From contig NC_049983.1 of assembly GCF_000003815.2 (NCBI RefSeq), forward strand, positions 12,970,392-13,011,650: DNA of 41,259 nt, given 5' to 3'. Of this stretch, positions 31,916 to 41,259 are shown in pieces. Numbering within the stretch: position 1 is the first letter of the stretch; every line of letters begins with the position of its first letter. The DNA comes from Branchiostoma floridae. Lineage: Eukaryota; Chordata; Leptocardii; Amphioxiformes; Branchiostomatidae. Below the pieces are notes generated by a model that did no database searches, had not been told where the DNA came from, and saw nothing but the letters and a program-made list of their open reading frames with translations. The position numbers and the translations under genes were made by a program.

Positions 31916-33366
31916 AGGATTCACATGATTGTCCTCTGCAGTTCCAACGGAAATTCCTTGGGGCGTATCACGGGAGGGTGAAGAACCTTAAACATTATTG
32001 GATCTATAAATGAATTAAATCAAATGTATTGGCTATTAGTAATCACCTGCCCTTAAGACAAATTTTACTAACAAATCAACTATAAACGGGTGATGTCACA
32101 ACATTGTCTCTGTCAACACAAGCCTTAATTGAGCCAACACAAGTTTCCTGAGACAAGTTATCTACCCTCCTACCAGCACAAACCTTTCAATGTCGTTTCT
32201 TGTTGAAATCTGCATACACAAAAATGGATGATCGTGCTTCATGGGGTACGTTTGTTGATATTCGGCACTTAATTCGCTGGGCAACTATCAAACTTAAAGA
32301 ATATAGAATTGTTGTACAATAGAGCCACATCAACCCAGAGACATGGTAGTCACATCACTTGGTAAAACTAACACATGATGGTTAGGTAGCCAATGGACGA
32401 TGGCAAAGGTAACGTTACAATTTTGAAAACAGTTGATAGATTTAATCAATGGACATTCAGCGTCGAACATTGTGACATCAGCACTAGAACACCTTGCCAC
32501 TAGCATTTTCATGTTGGAAGAATGAGAAAAATCGTACGTGAGGCTTGTCAATATGTATATGTTCCGCCGGAACATGCCTACTCGATAACTATTCGTTAAT
32601 ATTTGCGTACATCCTACAAGCGGACAGAAGCGAGGTCACCAGGGATCCGCCGGAAGCAATCACCGTTAGGGTACTTTTTTGTTGCCCGAATGACGTCTCA
32701 ACATCGATGGAACAAACCTGTTGTCCGAATGACGCCTCAAAACCGATGCAACAAACACGCATATATAAACTTAAAGTTTTTCAATACAGGATATTTATCC
32801 GATGTTGCAAGCTTTTTAAGCTTTTTCAGACTTATTTTGCGGTATCAGCGGCAACACTCGGTTTTGACAAGGACATTATAACCTCCTTGGTCCTGACATG
32901 TGGTAAATTGTACGATTCATATAAGGTGAAATTGGTGAAATTTGCCAGTGACGTCATAAGTGAAGTACCCTATCTGAAAAAAAAATCAAATACACTTCCG
33001 TGGAGTCATGGTGACATCAGGCTATAACGGAAATGTTGCAGTGGATGAATTTTCCTTGTTGAAGGTTAAATATTTTGTGATAGCACATTGCAGGATTAAC
33101 CATTCATATCAGAAGTCCGTTCGGCTTATACAATGAAGAAATTATGTTAGGCTATATCATATAGTTTGCACTCTATATGTGCTGGAATGTTGCTTGTGAC
33201 AGTAATCTTAACAAATACATCTTGGTGATTCGCATTACGATTAACACGCGCCATGTGCGTTATGAAAATCAATGACGCATTTTGTTACCTGCTACGTGCA
33301 TGATGGGTCGACGTCGGCCTTGGAAATTCTAGAAAATCAACACCCCACTTTACCTCATCGTGTAAA
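31916..33366. other. Intergenic region between P3 and P4
   Basis: A 160-codon plus-strand frame at 32545-33027 looks like chance: its middle is a 39-bp tandem duplication, and it has no domain or splice context. The stretch also holds a copy of the repeat seen at 25635-25710. I see no other gene. Confidence 0.55.
32680..32757. repeat. 39-bp tandem duplication
   Basis: Two adjacent copies: TGTTGCCCGAATGACGTCTC through GATGGAACAAAC, and TGTTGTCCGAATGACGCCTC through GATGCAACAAAC. They differ at a few bases. Confidence 0.85.
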
Positions 33367-33367
33367 G

Positions 33368-33446
33368 ACAAACATTATTTCCTTCCCCTGAAGAGGATAC
33401 ACATCCTGATTATCACCTGTTCTGTCTCACAGGACAGATATAAATA
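33368..33446 (+). promoter_or_regulatory. P4 core promoter: forkhead-type site and TATA box
   Basis: ACAAACA (reverse of TGTTTGT) at 33368-33374 and TATAAATA at 33439-33446, 64 bases apart. The leader exon ends at 33521 (TTCAAG/GTGAGT). The next acceptor (CTTCTAG) is directly before the ATG at 33916. Confidence 0.6.
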
Positions 33447-33648
33447 CGGGTGATGTGCAGGGTGTGTCACATACCTGCTGACTGTTCTGTCGTGACTACC
33501 GACTAAAGACTCTTATTCAAGGTGAGTTGTTATTCAGTTGTATCCAACGATTCTGTTTTCTCGCACTTTTATTCATCAGGTAATTCTATTTTCGTAATTT
33601 TTGTCACAGTAAAGATGCATACTTACTAATACTTACGTACTGCTAGCC

Positions 33649-33711
33649 TGAGTACCATTCTCCGCTAGCGAAAGGATTTAGGCAGCGGTCACTACAGAGG
33701 ATGGTACTCAA
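33649..33711. repeat. Short hairpin, possible MITE remnant, in P4 leader intron
   Basis: CTGAGTACCATTCTCCGC is matched by an inverted GAGGATGGTACTCA across about 30 bases. It is too short to classify. Confidence 0.4.
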
Positions 33712-33915
33712 CTTACTGTTCCTTGTGCTTCCTAGCATGTAGGGCAGCAACAAAAAAATCTCCATCTCTTCTGGTCTTTAACAACCCTCTGGATACTATA
33801 GGTATGGTTAAAAGCACTCCACTTTCTCCACTGTTTGTCTCCATGTGTTCGTCGGCCGGCCTTAACATACATAGATCTGTAAAATACATGAATCTATTCG
33901 TACTTTTACTTCTAG

Positions 33916-36418
33916 ATGAAGAAGTTCATTATTTTCTTCGCCCTTGTGGCTTGCGCCCACGCCGACTTCTGGAGCGACCTGTGGGACGGAGTGCAGACCC
34001 AGCTCCTCGACCCTATCGTCGACCACGCCCAGCAAACCGCACAAGGTTAGTACTCACAGAAATGTGAATAGTCCGACATGGGTTTTCTTATGCACCAAAC
34101 CTTGTTTGGTGTAGAATCACTCAGAAGGCAGCAGATTGTCTAAACGACTGTACAGAAGAAAAATAAGGTCGCCCATCTAACTAAACCATGTTAAATTCCA
34201 TTAAGCAAACGCAGAACTTAAGAAACTATAGAAGAAGTGTGGACAGTCTTATTACTGTACCAGTATCAATCTATGAAAGTCTCTAAAAGTAGAGTCATAC
34301 ATCAACTGCATGCTACATCACTAACTGTGTGAGACTTACCAAAAATGCTCTTCTTGTGAAGATGACATATGTTGATACTGGACCGAATGTCATAGTATAA
34401 CTCATTATAACGATTTATCTGTATCAGAATGATAAGCATAACTTTCCCTCAGAAAAACACGCCTCGCCTTTTATCCTATCCAGACCTTCTTGACACCTAC
34501 GTGCCCGTCCTCGGCCAGGCCGCCCAGCAGTTAGTGGGAGAAGCGATACAGTCGGCAGGCGACTCGCTGACCGGCCTGCTCAGCGGCTCCAAGCGCGGCC
34601 TGCTGGACACCGTCGTGGAGGTGCTGCAGAGTGGTATCCAGTACCTGGAGGAGGTGGTCATCGCTACCGTGCAGCAGGTCAGCCAGGCCCTCCAGGACGG
34701 CGTGGCCAACCTGTTCGACGACTCTAAGGCTGTGAAGATGCTGGGTAAGAGTTTTGTTCATCTATTAAAGTATCATCTAACGTTATCTGGCATAACAGCT
34801 CTGGAAAGGAAAGGAAAGTGATCTCGATCCAGTCTTCCACAACTCTGTAAACCAGGTAAGGCCCCCTTTCATAGTTCCAACTAGAGGGCGATCACGCAAC
34901 GCTCTCACTGCGACCTGACACTGATGTGTGTAACCTTCGAGTTCATATTAGGTATGTTTCGAACCAGCCAGATCTAAGTTATTGAAAACGATTGTTTTAC
35001 CAGAACCAAAAGGGAAGTTGAATCAGTTCTCTATTCAAAATATAGTTTCAACGCCTGAACATTTTTCTTTTGTGAATGAAATACGGCTGGGAAGTCACTG
35101 CCCATTGTCAGTCTCTGTTCTCGCTATCTAAACACCATAAACTCTTCTTCCAATGCCATCTGATTTGCACTAACATATCAAAGAGCTCGAGGTCGATGCG
35201 TCATAACCCGTGGATATCCTCCATTTTTTTCAGTTGATATGAAGAAGATCAACAAGAAGAACAAGGTCATGATGAAGCAGCGCTCTCAGATGATGCTTGT
35301 GCACCTGTCCAAGTCTCTCAACAAGATGGTGAGATTCCTCTGTCTCTAGTAGAAAAGAAAGTAATCTGGATATCACCGTAGATTTTTAACGTTTTAAACA
35401 TGTATCCTGTGAAACATAGTAGGAAGGCAGTATACTCCCATTTTATATTGAAACATAACGTGTAGGTTTTGTAATGATGGTGTTGAGGACCTTGAGTACC
35501 TTGACACAACGTGTTCACATTTCTTCACCTTTGCTATGACTCCAGGCCAAGGCACGTGGCTTCTTTGACGACCTTACCGCCGCCGCCGGTCAGCTCTTCC
35601 AGCCCGTTGTGGATGCTGCCACCCAGTCCTTCAACCAGGTAAGGCATCCATTCAACTAAAGGGCGATCACGCTGCGCTCTCTTTGCGACCTAATACGGAT
35701 GGAAACAAAGTGTAGAAAGAGTCGTTTGTTTATACAAACCATCGAGCGATCTGTCAAATAGAGAGAGAGAGAGAGAGAGAGAGAGAAGGAGAGAAAGAGA
35801 AGGAGAGAGCGAGCGGCGAGAGCACCGTCATAGTGGAAAGAGTGGCGAGAACGCACACTATGACATACTGTGACACAATGAGTTTCCACAGCACTACTTT
35901 CTCTCGGCATAGATAAAAATATTCACTTAACGTTGGTTGTGTTTGTTGGCAGCTTGTTGACGCCGCCACCGCTGCAGGCCAGCAGATTCTTGACCACGCC
36001 ACCACGTTTGTCAACAACGTCAGCGGCACTTTCCAGGGCACCATGGGTACGTACATTGCGGTGTGAACTAAATGTAACGCTAGCATAATGACGGACAGAA
36101 AGGGTGATTCCCCTTATTTGTGTAGTAGTAGTTGTTGTACTCAACGTTACATACTCTGACAAACTGTAGATAGACTTGAGAGCAGATCTTGGTCGGCGAC
36201 AGACCACACAAATCAAAACATGAGACGGGCCGCATTTTACTTGATTCTGTAGTGTATAGCTGAACGATGTAGAAATAACATATCACAACATGTACATTTC
36301 ATTCCCTACAGACCAGCTCAATGCCGTTGCCCAGCCCTTCATCGATGACGCCCAGACCCTCGCCGGCTCCGTCACCAACCAGTTCCAGGAGAGCTTCGGT
36401 GCCGAGACCTCGGCCTAA
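33916..36418 (+). CDS. P4: secreted amphipathic-helix protein
   Basis: The function is not recognised. Coding exons: 33916-34045, 34484-34744, 35234-35328, 35546-35638, 35953-36046 and 36312-36418, 780 bases (259 residues), intron phases as in P2. The signal peptide is MKKFIIFFALVACAHA, then DFWSDLWDGVQTQLLDPIVD. The second exon has LLDTYVPVLGQAAQQLVGEA and the basic site SGSKRG, after which the sequence (LLDTVVEVLQSGIQYLEEVV) differs from the TEIGQ segment of P1, P2, P3 and P5. The third exon is strongly cationic and Met-rich (DMKKINKKNKVMMKQRSQ). The fourth starts AKARGFFDDLTAAAGQLF, the fifth is LVDAATAAGQQILDHA, and the last ends FQESFGAETSA. It is the only member with Gly rather than Gln after Lys-Arg. 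It appears intact. Confidence 0.92.
34870..34925. repeat. Dispersed repeat word in P4 introns, related to 35650-35700 and 40555-40600
   Basis: AGGGCGATCACGC, then GCTCTCnnTGCGACCT, occurs here and near 35656. A weaker match (CTCACCGCGCTCGCTATGCGACCT) lies near 40566 in P5. It may be the end of a SINE or MITE family. Confidence 0.5.
35759..35810. repeat. GA-rich microsatellite
   Basis: A run of GA dinucleotides from about 35761 to 35786, with degenerate GAGAAAGAGAAGGAGAG after it. It lies in P4 intron 5. Reading frames rich in Ser/Leu on the other strand are by-products. Confidence 0.9.
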
Positions 36419-36527
36419 GTCACGCATATACCTTACAGTAGAGCATATATACCTCATATCACGGACATCATGACTGCTGAAGTCTGTTCGTCCACTGTGA
36501 CTTACAATCGTTTTTTCAAGTACGCAC

Positions 36528-36533
36528 AATAAA
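36528..36533 (+). other. Poly(A) signal of P4
   Basis: AATAAA, 110 bases after the stop codon, followed by the GT-rich word GTTTGTCGG. Confidence 0.8.
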
Positions 36534-36539
36534 ATGTTT

Positions 36540-39078
36540 GTCGGAATATCAAAGCCATTGAGTCATGTTGTTCTTTCTTCTCCTAACCTACATTGCTTGT
36601 CATTTCTGGCCACATCAATCCCAAGTATTCGCCAAGCAGAGGTTTCGGATGAGATGATAGTAGTGGCTTGGATTTCTCATATATGTGCCAGTCGTAGGAA
36701 ATCCCGGCCACTGCTATTTCCCGACCGAAACCTCCACGGGGAGAATAATCCCATCGGGTATGGGAAAGTAATATTGGCCGTTTTCGAAGGCCTGGTTTCT
36801 AGAAGCTTATTAGATAAGAAGCCCTTTTGGCGAAGAAACTGCAGTTGTTGGTTTATATATGACCAAAACGTCTATCTGGCATCATGGGGATATGTGCAGA
36901 TGTACATGTTTGTCAAAAGACAATAAACGCATAAGTGTCATTCTATAACTTATCATCATGAATTCCGGAGGTACATTTTTTTTCAAATGTATTCAACGAG
37001 GATAAGAAAGATGTAAGGATCGAGGATAAGATACATGAAAAGGGCAATATTGCTTATCTGGTTGCTCTCCTCGAACAGATATACGCTCGTACATAAAGTA
37101 AAAAGACAACAAAATGCAGAGAACATAAGAAAATTAGTCATCAGCAAAATTTAAACTCAACAAATCTTATCAATAAAAAACGACTCTTTTACGTTTCGTT
37201 CTTGTTCTTGTTTTTTTAGTAATACCTGTACGTTTTTGTGGCTTGGGGGCCGGTCGGGACTACATCGCTGACGGACACCAGTACAATTGTGACCTAAGCC
37301 CAAACATGGCACTTGAAATGGTTGTTGGGGGCAGCAATAGTTTGTATAACGTTAAGACAAATAAGAAAACAACATACCACTGTACCCATCCCATTACAGA
37401 TGACTGAAACACTGCCGTCCTATAATCTATATAAATTTAGTACAGGGATCATTCGAACAAAATCCACGTTTCAATACAGAAATGACGCCTCCAGAACTCT
37501 ATAGTAAATCCACGTAAAGCCGGACTGGTGGTCCCCTGTATACAAGTATTGTATATTTAGTCCTGAATAAGGACATTAGACTCTCTGAACACCTTGTCAA
37601 AGAGGTCAGCGGAACAAACACCACATAGCCCAAACAGAAGGTTTTAGAGGCAGGTATAAGAAGTAGACATACCATAAAAATGAAAAGAAATAAACGTAGG
37701 AGATGAGATATGAAATTTGTTCCATTCGTAATGTCCCTCCGTATAGAACATGTATAGAACACCACATGAGCTGAGAGAATATTTGGAGACGGAACCCGAC
37801 AATTCATCTGGATAAGGCCTGTATTCCACCAGAAGGCGATTATTAATCCTTCACATCATAATTGGAATATAATGCAAAATATAACGGCGTCCCTGAGAAG
37901 ACAATAATTCACAAGAAGCGTTAAAAGAGTCGTTTTTCATCTGTGCAGTTCCTTGGCCACTCGGTCTCAGTGAGGTCGCCCCCTATGGGAAAGTCGGCAT
38001 TACGGGCATGTTCATATAGCGGTGTCAGATCCCAGCATCGTCATAACTTATCATACTGTTGGAATCAGCGATGATGGTTAGAGAGGGTAAAGTACAGGTG
38101 ATGCAGTTGTGTCCTTTTGAGGCTAATTTGTTCTTGACGTGACAGACCTTACATATCTTGATGAATCATCTTCCGTTTCCGTTTTTAGTATTTTATTATC
38201 AAGGGGCAAACTGACGCAGGACCACACCTCGTGTTTGTATGATATCTGCTTGTGCCGGTACATGGTATGTCGGAGAACTGTGAATTCGACGTTCCGTATT
38301 GTCCCTCAAAAATACAATATTACCCCCGCATACAGATATAGCATACAGATGATATATTCCTTAATTAAGCTAAACTTTTTCATGTCTCTGCTTGTATGAA
38401 GACAATGACAAGAATCTATGCGCGTGAACCGTTTGTTTGCGCACTTATAGAGATATTTTCCGAAATAATTATCACAGTCCTTTCCGAGAGCAAACAGTAC
38501 CGTGTGTATCATCAGTAAGTGGTGGAAATAATTACAGGTGATGACGTCTTCAAATTTGTATCTAGAAAAACATGTTTGTTTGATAGTATTATAAATTGGC
38601 ATGCCAGGTATTTTGGACTTTACAACTATCTGTGGAATAACACAACATTGTCGTTATTGAGTGATTTGCCATTACAAAAACACACCAATAGAAAAACTCA
38701 AATATTTCCTTTTCAATCTTTTGGTATATGGTATATGATAAGTGTAACTGGAATCGGTAACCTTTCTATTCTTGTAAGTATGAAGACACTTGTTCTATCA
38801 TGTATCAAGTGTTAAAATACATTTCTATGATGTGAATGTTACCTACAACAAGGATATGTGATTTTAACAAAGTCATTCCTTTGTTTCGGGTAAAATGCTT
38901 GGAATTTTCCAATGAGATACGACCACTCTTTTACCATGTGTGCGTTCCTTTTGTAAGCATCTATTCCTAACCAAACAAACCCAACATAGCGTAAGAGGTA
39001 CTGCCAATAGCATTAGTAGATAACGCGTCCACCGTGCATCACTGTGCATTCGGTGTGGTCATAGTTGTGATAACGGAC
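36540..39078. other. Intergenic region between P4 and P5
   Basis: No gene is supported. The frame at 36534-36926 starts inside the P4 poly(A) signal and runs through an inverted repeat. Others (37313-37504, 38139-38399, 38519-38815) show no domain, bias or splice context. The only clear structure is the inverted repeat at 36639-36734. Confidence 0.55.
36639..36734. repeat. Hairpin-forming inverted repeat (MITE-like)
   Basis: The left arm GAGGTTTCGG, ATAG, AGTGGC, GGATTT is matched in reverse complement by AAATCC, GCCACT, CTAT, CCGAAACCTC. This gives about 37-base arms with a 21-base loop. The arms are similar enough to fold into a long stem in RNA or single-stranded DNA. Confidence 0.7.
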
Positions 39079-39166
39079 GTAAACAATAAATATTGTTCTC
39101 CGGAGCTGGAGATGGGAATGTCGGAAGGGACAAGACACCTGTTGTTTGTACATCCAGGGATAAATA
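39079..39166 (+). promoter_or_regulatory. P5 core promoter: forkhead-type site and TATA-like box
   Basis: GTAAACA at 39079-39085 (followed by ATAAA) and GATAAATA at 39159-39166, 73 bases apart. The leader exon ends at 39245 (AACAG/GTGAGT), and the intron ends at 39630 (CCGTCCAG). Confidence 0.55.
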
Positions 39167-39641
39167 CGTGTCATCTTCGGACAGTCATCCTCACTCATCA
39201 CAAGTACGAGACTGACAGACACCGGTGTTACCGCGCCAAGAACAGGTGAGTGTGTTCCTGTGGGTGTTTGTTTCTAGAGCACCCAATGGTGCATTGAAGA
39301 TGCCTAGTATTTATGATTCACTGGTAGCTATTATGTAGTTGTGCATTGGTCACTTGTAGAGTGTTGCTTAATACAACTCGAAAATTCACGTGTAGAATCA
39401 CGTATATGCGTATGTGCACATGCGTTTGTGTGTGGGATGTTCTTCCAATTGCTGTTTTTTTAAGCGATAGTGAACCGATACATTTTGATACAATATGTTT
39501 GATCATATTGGCGTCGTGTCTTTAAGTGTCATCCATACAGGTTCCTGAAGCCTTTACGACTAACTGGCGAGTTTTCGTTTGTTTGTTTGTTAGACGTTCA
39601 AAGTAGTATTTTGATTTTTGTGCCGTCCAGAATTATCTACC

Positions 39642-41089
39642 ATGAAGTTCCTTGCCGTGTTCGTCCTGCTGGCCTTGTCCGGCGCCTGCTCCGCCGAGCC
39701 CCGCATCCTGGACACCATCTCCGGCGCCATCACCGAGGCCGCGTCCTCCATCCTGGACCACGCTCAGACGGTCGGACAGGGTAAGCACTCACAGGTTTCT
39801 TACAAACAAATTTATCCAGTAGAAGAGAGAGAGAGATTTCGTGACCAATAGCCTTACAGTCAGGAAATTAAGATCTTGACAAGTTTCTATCATTTGGACG
39901 TTAGGCCTTCGTCACATTTACCGACCGGGCAGCTTTCGGGAACGACATAATGATACATGTATGATATAAATCAAAAGACAAAACAACGCGCAGAACATGA
40001 TATAAATAATCAAAGGCATAATTTGTGTATATTCATAAGGATTGTGAGGACTTGTGGCCGATGAGTGCATGTCTACTAGGCCTACGTCATATTTCCAAAC
40101 CAAGGCCCGACGGGCAGGTTTCTGGAACGAAAAGTATGATATGAAAGACAAGACGAAAAAATAAATGTGCTTTGCATGTAAACACCTTTCAGAATACATT
40201 CACAGCTGTGCGGCACCGCATTGTGAGTTTTATCTATTTTTACTCTAGAACTTGTCGACACCTACGTGCCCATCATCGGCCAGGCCGCCCAGCAGCTGGT
40301 AGGAGAAGCCATTCAGAGCGCGGGTCAGTGGCTGACCGACCTGGTCACCGGCAAGCGTCAGATCGAGCTGCAGACCGAGATCGGACAGATCCTCCATGAT
40401 GGCCTCATGGCTATGTTGGAGCACGCCACCACCGCCATTGACAACGTCCAGACCAGCCTCACCAGCTCCCTCGCCTCCCTCTTCACTCCAGAGCCCACCA
40501 CCAAGAAACGTGAGTCCAGCATGTTTCATGTACACCTTATACCTACTTTCAGCTAGGACAGAGCTCTCACCGCGCTCGCTATGCGACCTGGAATTTGACA
40601 GATCGCTCAACGAATTGTATAGAAAAATTTGTTTACGCTAGTTGTCTTTTCGGTCATGATATCATACATTATTACATTTTGTATGATATACCCTTTATGA
40701 AATAGAAAAAAATTCGTTTTAGGTTGCAGTGATAGCTCAGTGGGGTCGCCTTAGTAACAACGCCAACAATCTATCGATCAATTCGTTGACGGACGTTGCG
40801 GTGGTGTTAGACTGCCCAGCAAAACTGTCTTCTTAGAATAACCAATCAGTACAAATGGCAATGCTAGCATTATCCTATAGTTAAATAAAAGAACGTTCCA
40901 TAATACCAGTAGTTGGCTTTCTGTGCTACACGGGGATTGCAACAGCGCAATATAGAAAACAATGTTCCTGACTTTTTCCCCCCAGTGGCTTTCGGCAAGA
41001 TCAAGAATATGAACCTGAAGACCAGGATGCACCTGAAGATGGACAGCAAGAGCACCATGAAGAAAATGTCCATCGCCATCGCCAAGAAG
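39642..41089 (+). CDS. P5: secreted amphipathic-helix protein, 3' end outside the window
   Basis: The function is not recognised. Visible coding exons: 39642-39780, 40249-40509 and 40986-41089, each ending at a good donor. The remaining exons (RGFF exon, two helix exons) should lie beyond 41259. The signal peptide is MKFLAVFVLLALSGACSA, then EPRILDTISGAITEAASSIL. The second exon has LVDTYVPIIGQAAQQLVGEA, a shorter basic site (VTGKRQ) and LQTEIGQILHDGLMAMLEHA. The third exon is three codons longer than in P2 and very basic and Met-rich (KIKNMNLKTRMHLKMDSK). Intron phases (1,1,0) match the family. The start is the first ATG after the leader-exon acceptor, in CTACCATGA context. Confidence 0.88.
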
Positions 41090-41199
41090 GTAGAGACCAT
41101 CCTAGACTTGGATGCGAAGCTGTGAAGCTCGTTCTAGTAGTTTTGCAGACGAAAAAGCTCTAACTGTCCCTGTGTGATCCTCTCTTTCTTTATCTCTTC

Positions 41200-41259
41200 T
41201 CCTAGCACTCACTCACTCACTCACTCGTTCACTCACTCTCACTTACTCACTTACTCACT
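41200..41259. repeat. CACT/CTCA tetranucleotide microsatellite
   Basis: ACTC repeats from about 41203 to the end of the window, with a few TTAC interruptions, in P5 intron 4. It may continue past the window. Confidence 0.9.

Noticed and set aside
32545-33027. 160-codon plus-strand frame between P3 and P4
   Set aside because: It contains a 39-bp tandem duplication, has odd composition with Cys clusters, no domain and no splice signals, and lies in A/T-rich intergenic DNA.
35656-36086. Leu/Ser-rich minus-strand frames that look like membrane segments
   Set aside because: The Leu/Ser run is the GA microsatellite read backwards.
36534-36926. 130-codon plus-strand frame after P4
   Set aside because: It starts inside the poly(A) signal region and runs through a hairpin repeat. 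No recognisable domain.
40722-40780. tRNA-like word (GATAGCTCAGTGG) as a tRNA gene or tRNA-derived SINE
   Set aside because: It resembles an A box, but there is no matching B box (GGTTCGA) or cloverleaf in the next 80 bases, and it lies in a P5 intron.

Overview
The window looks like animal nuclear DNA, most likely from an amphioxus-type invertebrate chordate. This is inference: small exons with GT-AG introns, TATA promoters, AATAAA poly(A) signals, and many short inverted-repeat elements plus LINE and mariner fragments. There are no rRNA, tRNA or CRISPR features, and no prokaryotic-style operons.

Left part (1-14.2 kb). A plus-strand first exon of a BTB-domain (kelch-like type) gene starts at 1200 and is cut at about 1451 by a tandem array of a 1182-bp unit (1452-13383). 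The first copy of that unit is split by a 7.9-kb foldback-type DNA transposon (2457-10345). The transposon has a perfect 9-bp target duplication, terminal inverted repeats of about 360 bp, and two inverted arms made of a 193-bp satellite, with an assembly gap of 100 N inside. The array ends at 13383, exactly where a minus-strand exon for a secreted coiled-coil protein ends (13381-13716), so both edges of the array break or abut a gene.

Middle (14.2-16.1 kb) is apparently non-coding.

Right part (16.1-41.26 kb) holds a cluster of five paralogous genes for small secreted, alanine/glutamine-rich, probably all-helical proteins that I do not recognise. P1 is on the minus strand (16228-19633). P2 (24010-26531), P3 (28258-31669), P4 (33916-36418) and P5 (39642 onward, running off the window) are on the plus strand. 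All share one exon/intron plan: a non-coding first exon, a signal-peptide exon, a long exon with a dibasic Lys-Arg site, a cationic Met/Lys-rich exon, an Arg-Gly-Phe-Phe exon, a helix exon and a terminal helix exon, with identical intron phases. P1 has one extra intron exactly at the Lys-Arg-Gln site. P2 and P3 are a recent tandem duplication of 4 kb including the promoter; P3 later received a LINE fragment (intron 3) and an internally deleted mariner (intron 4).

Each of the five promoters has a TATA-like box, and each has a forkhead-type core (TGTTTAC, TGTTTGC or TGTTTGT, either strand) 64-94 bp upstream of it. The simplest reading is a co-regulated, highly expressed secretory gene family. 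Its biochemical role is unknown; lipid-binding amphipathic helices or release of cationic peptides by cleavage at basic sites are hypotheses only.
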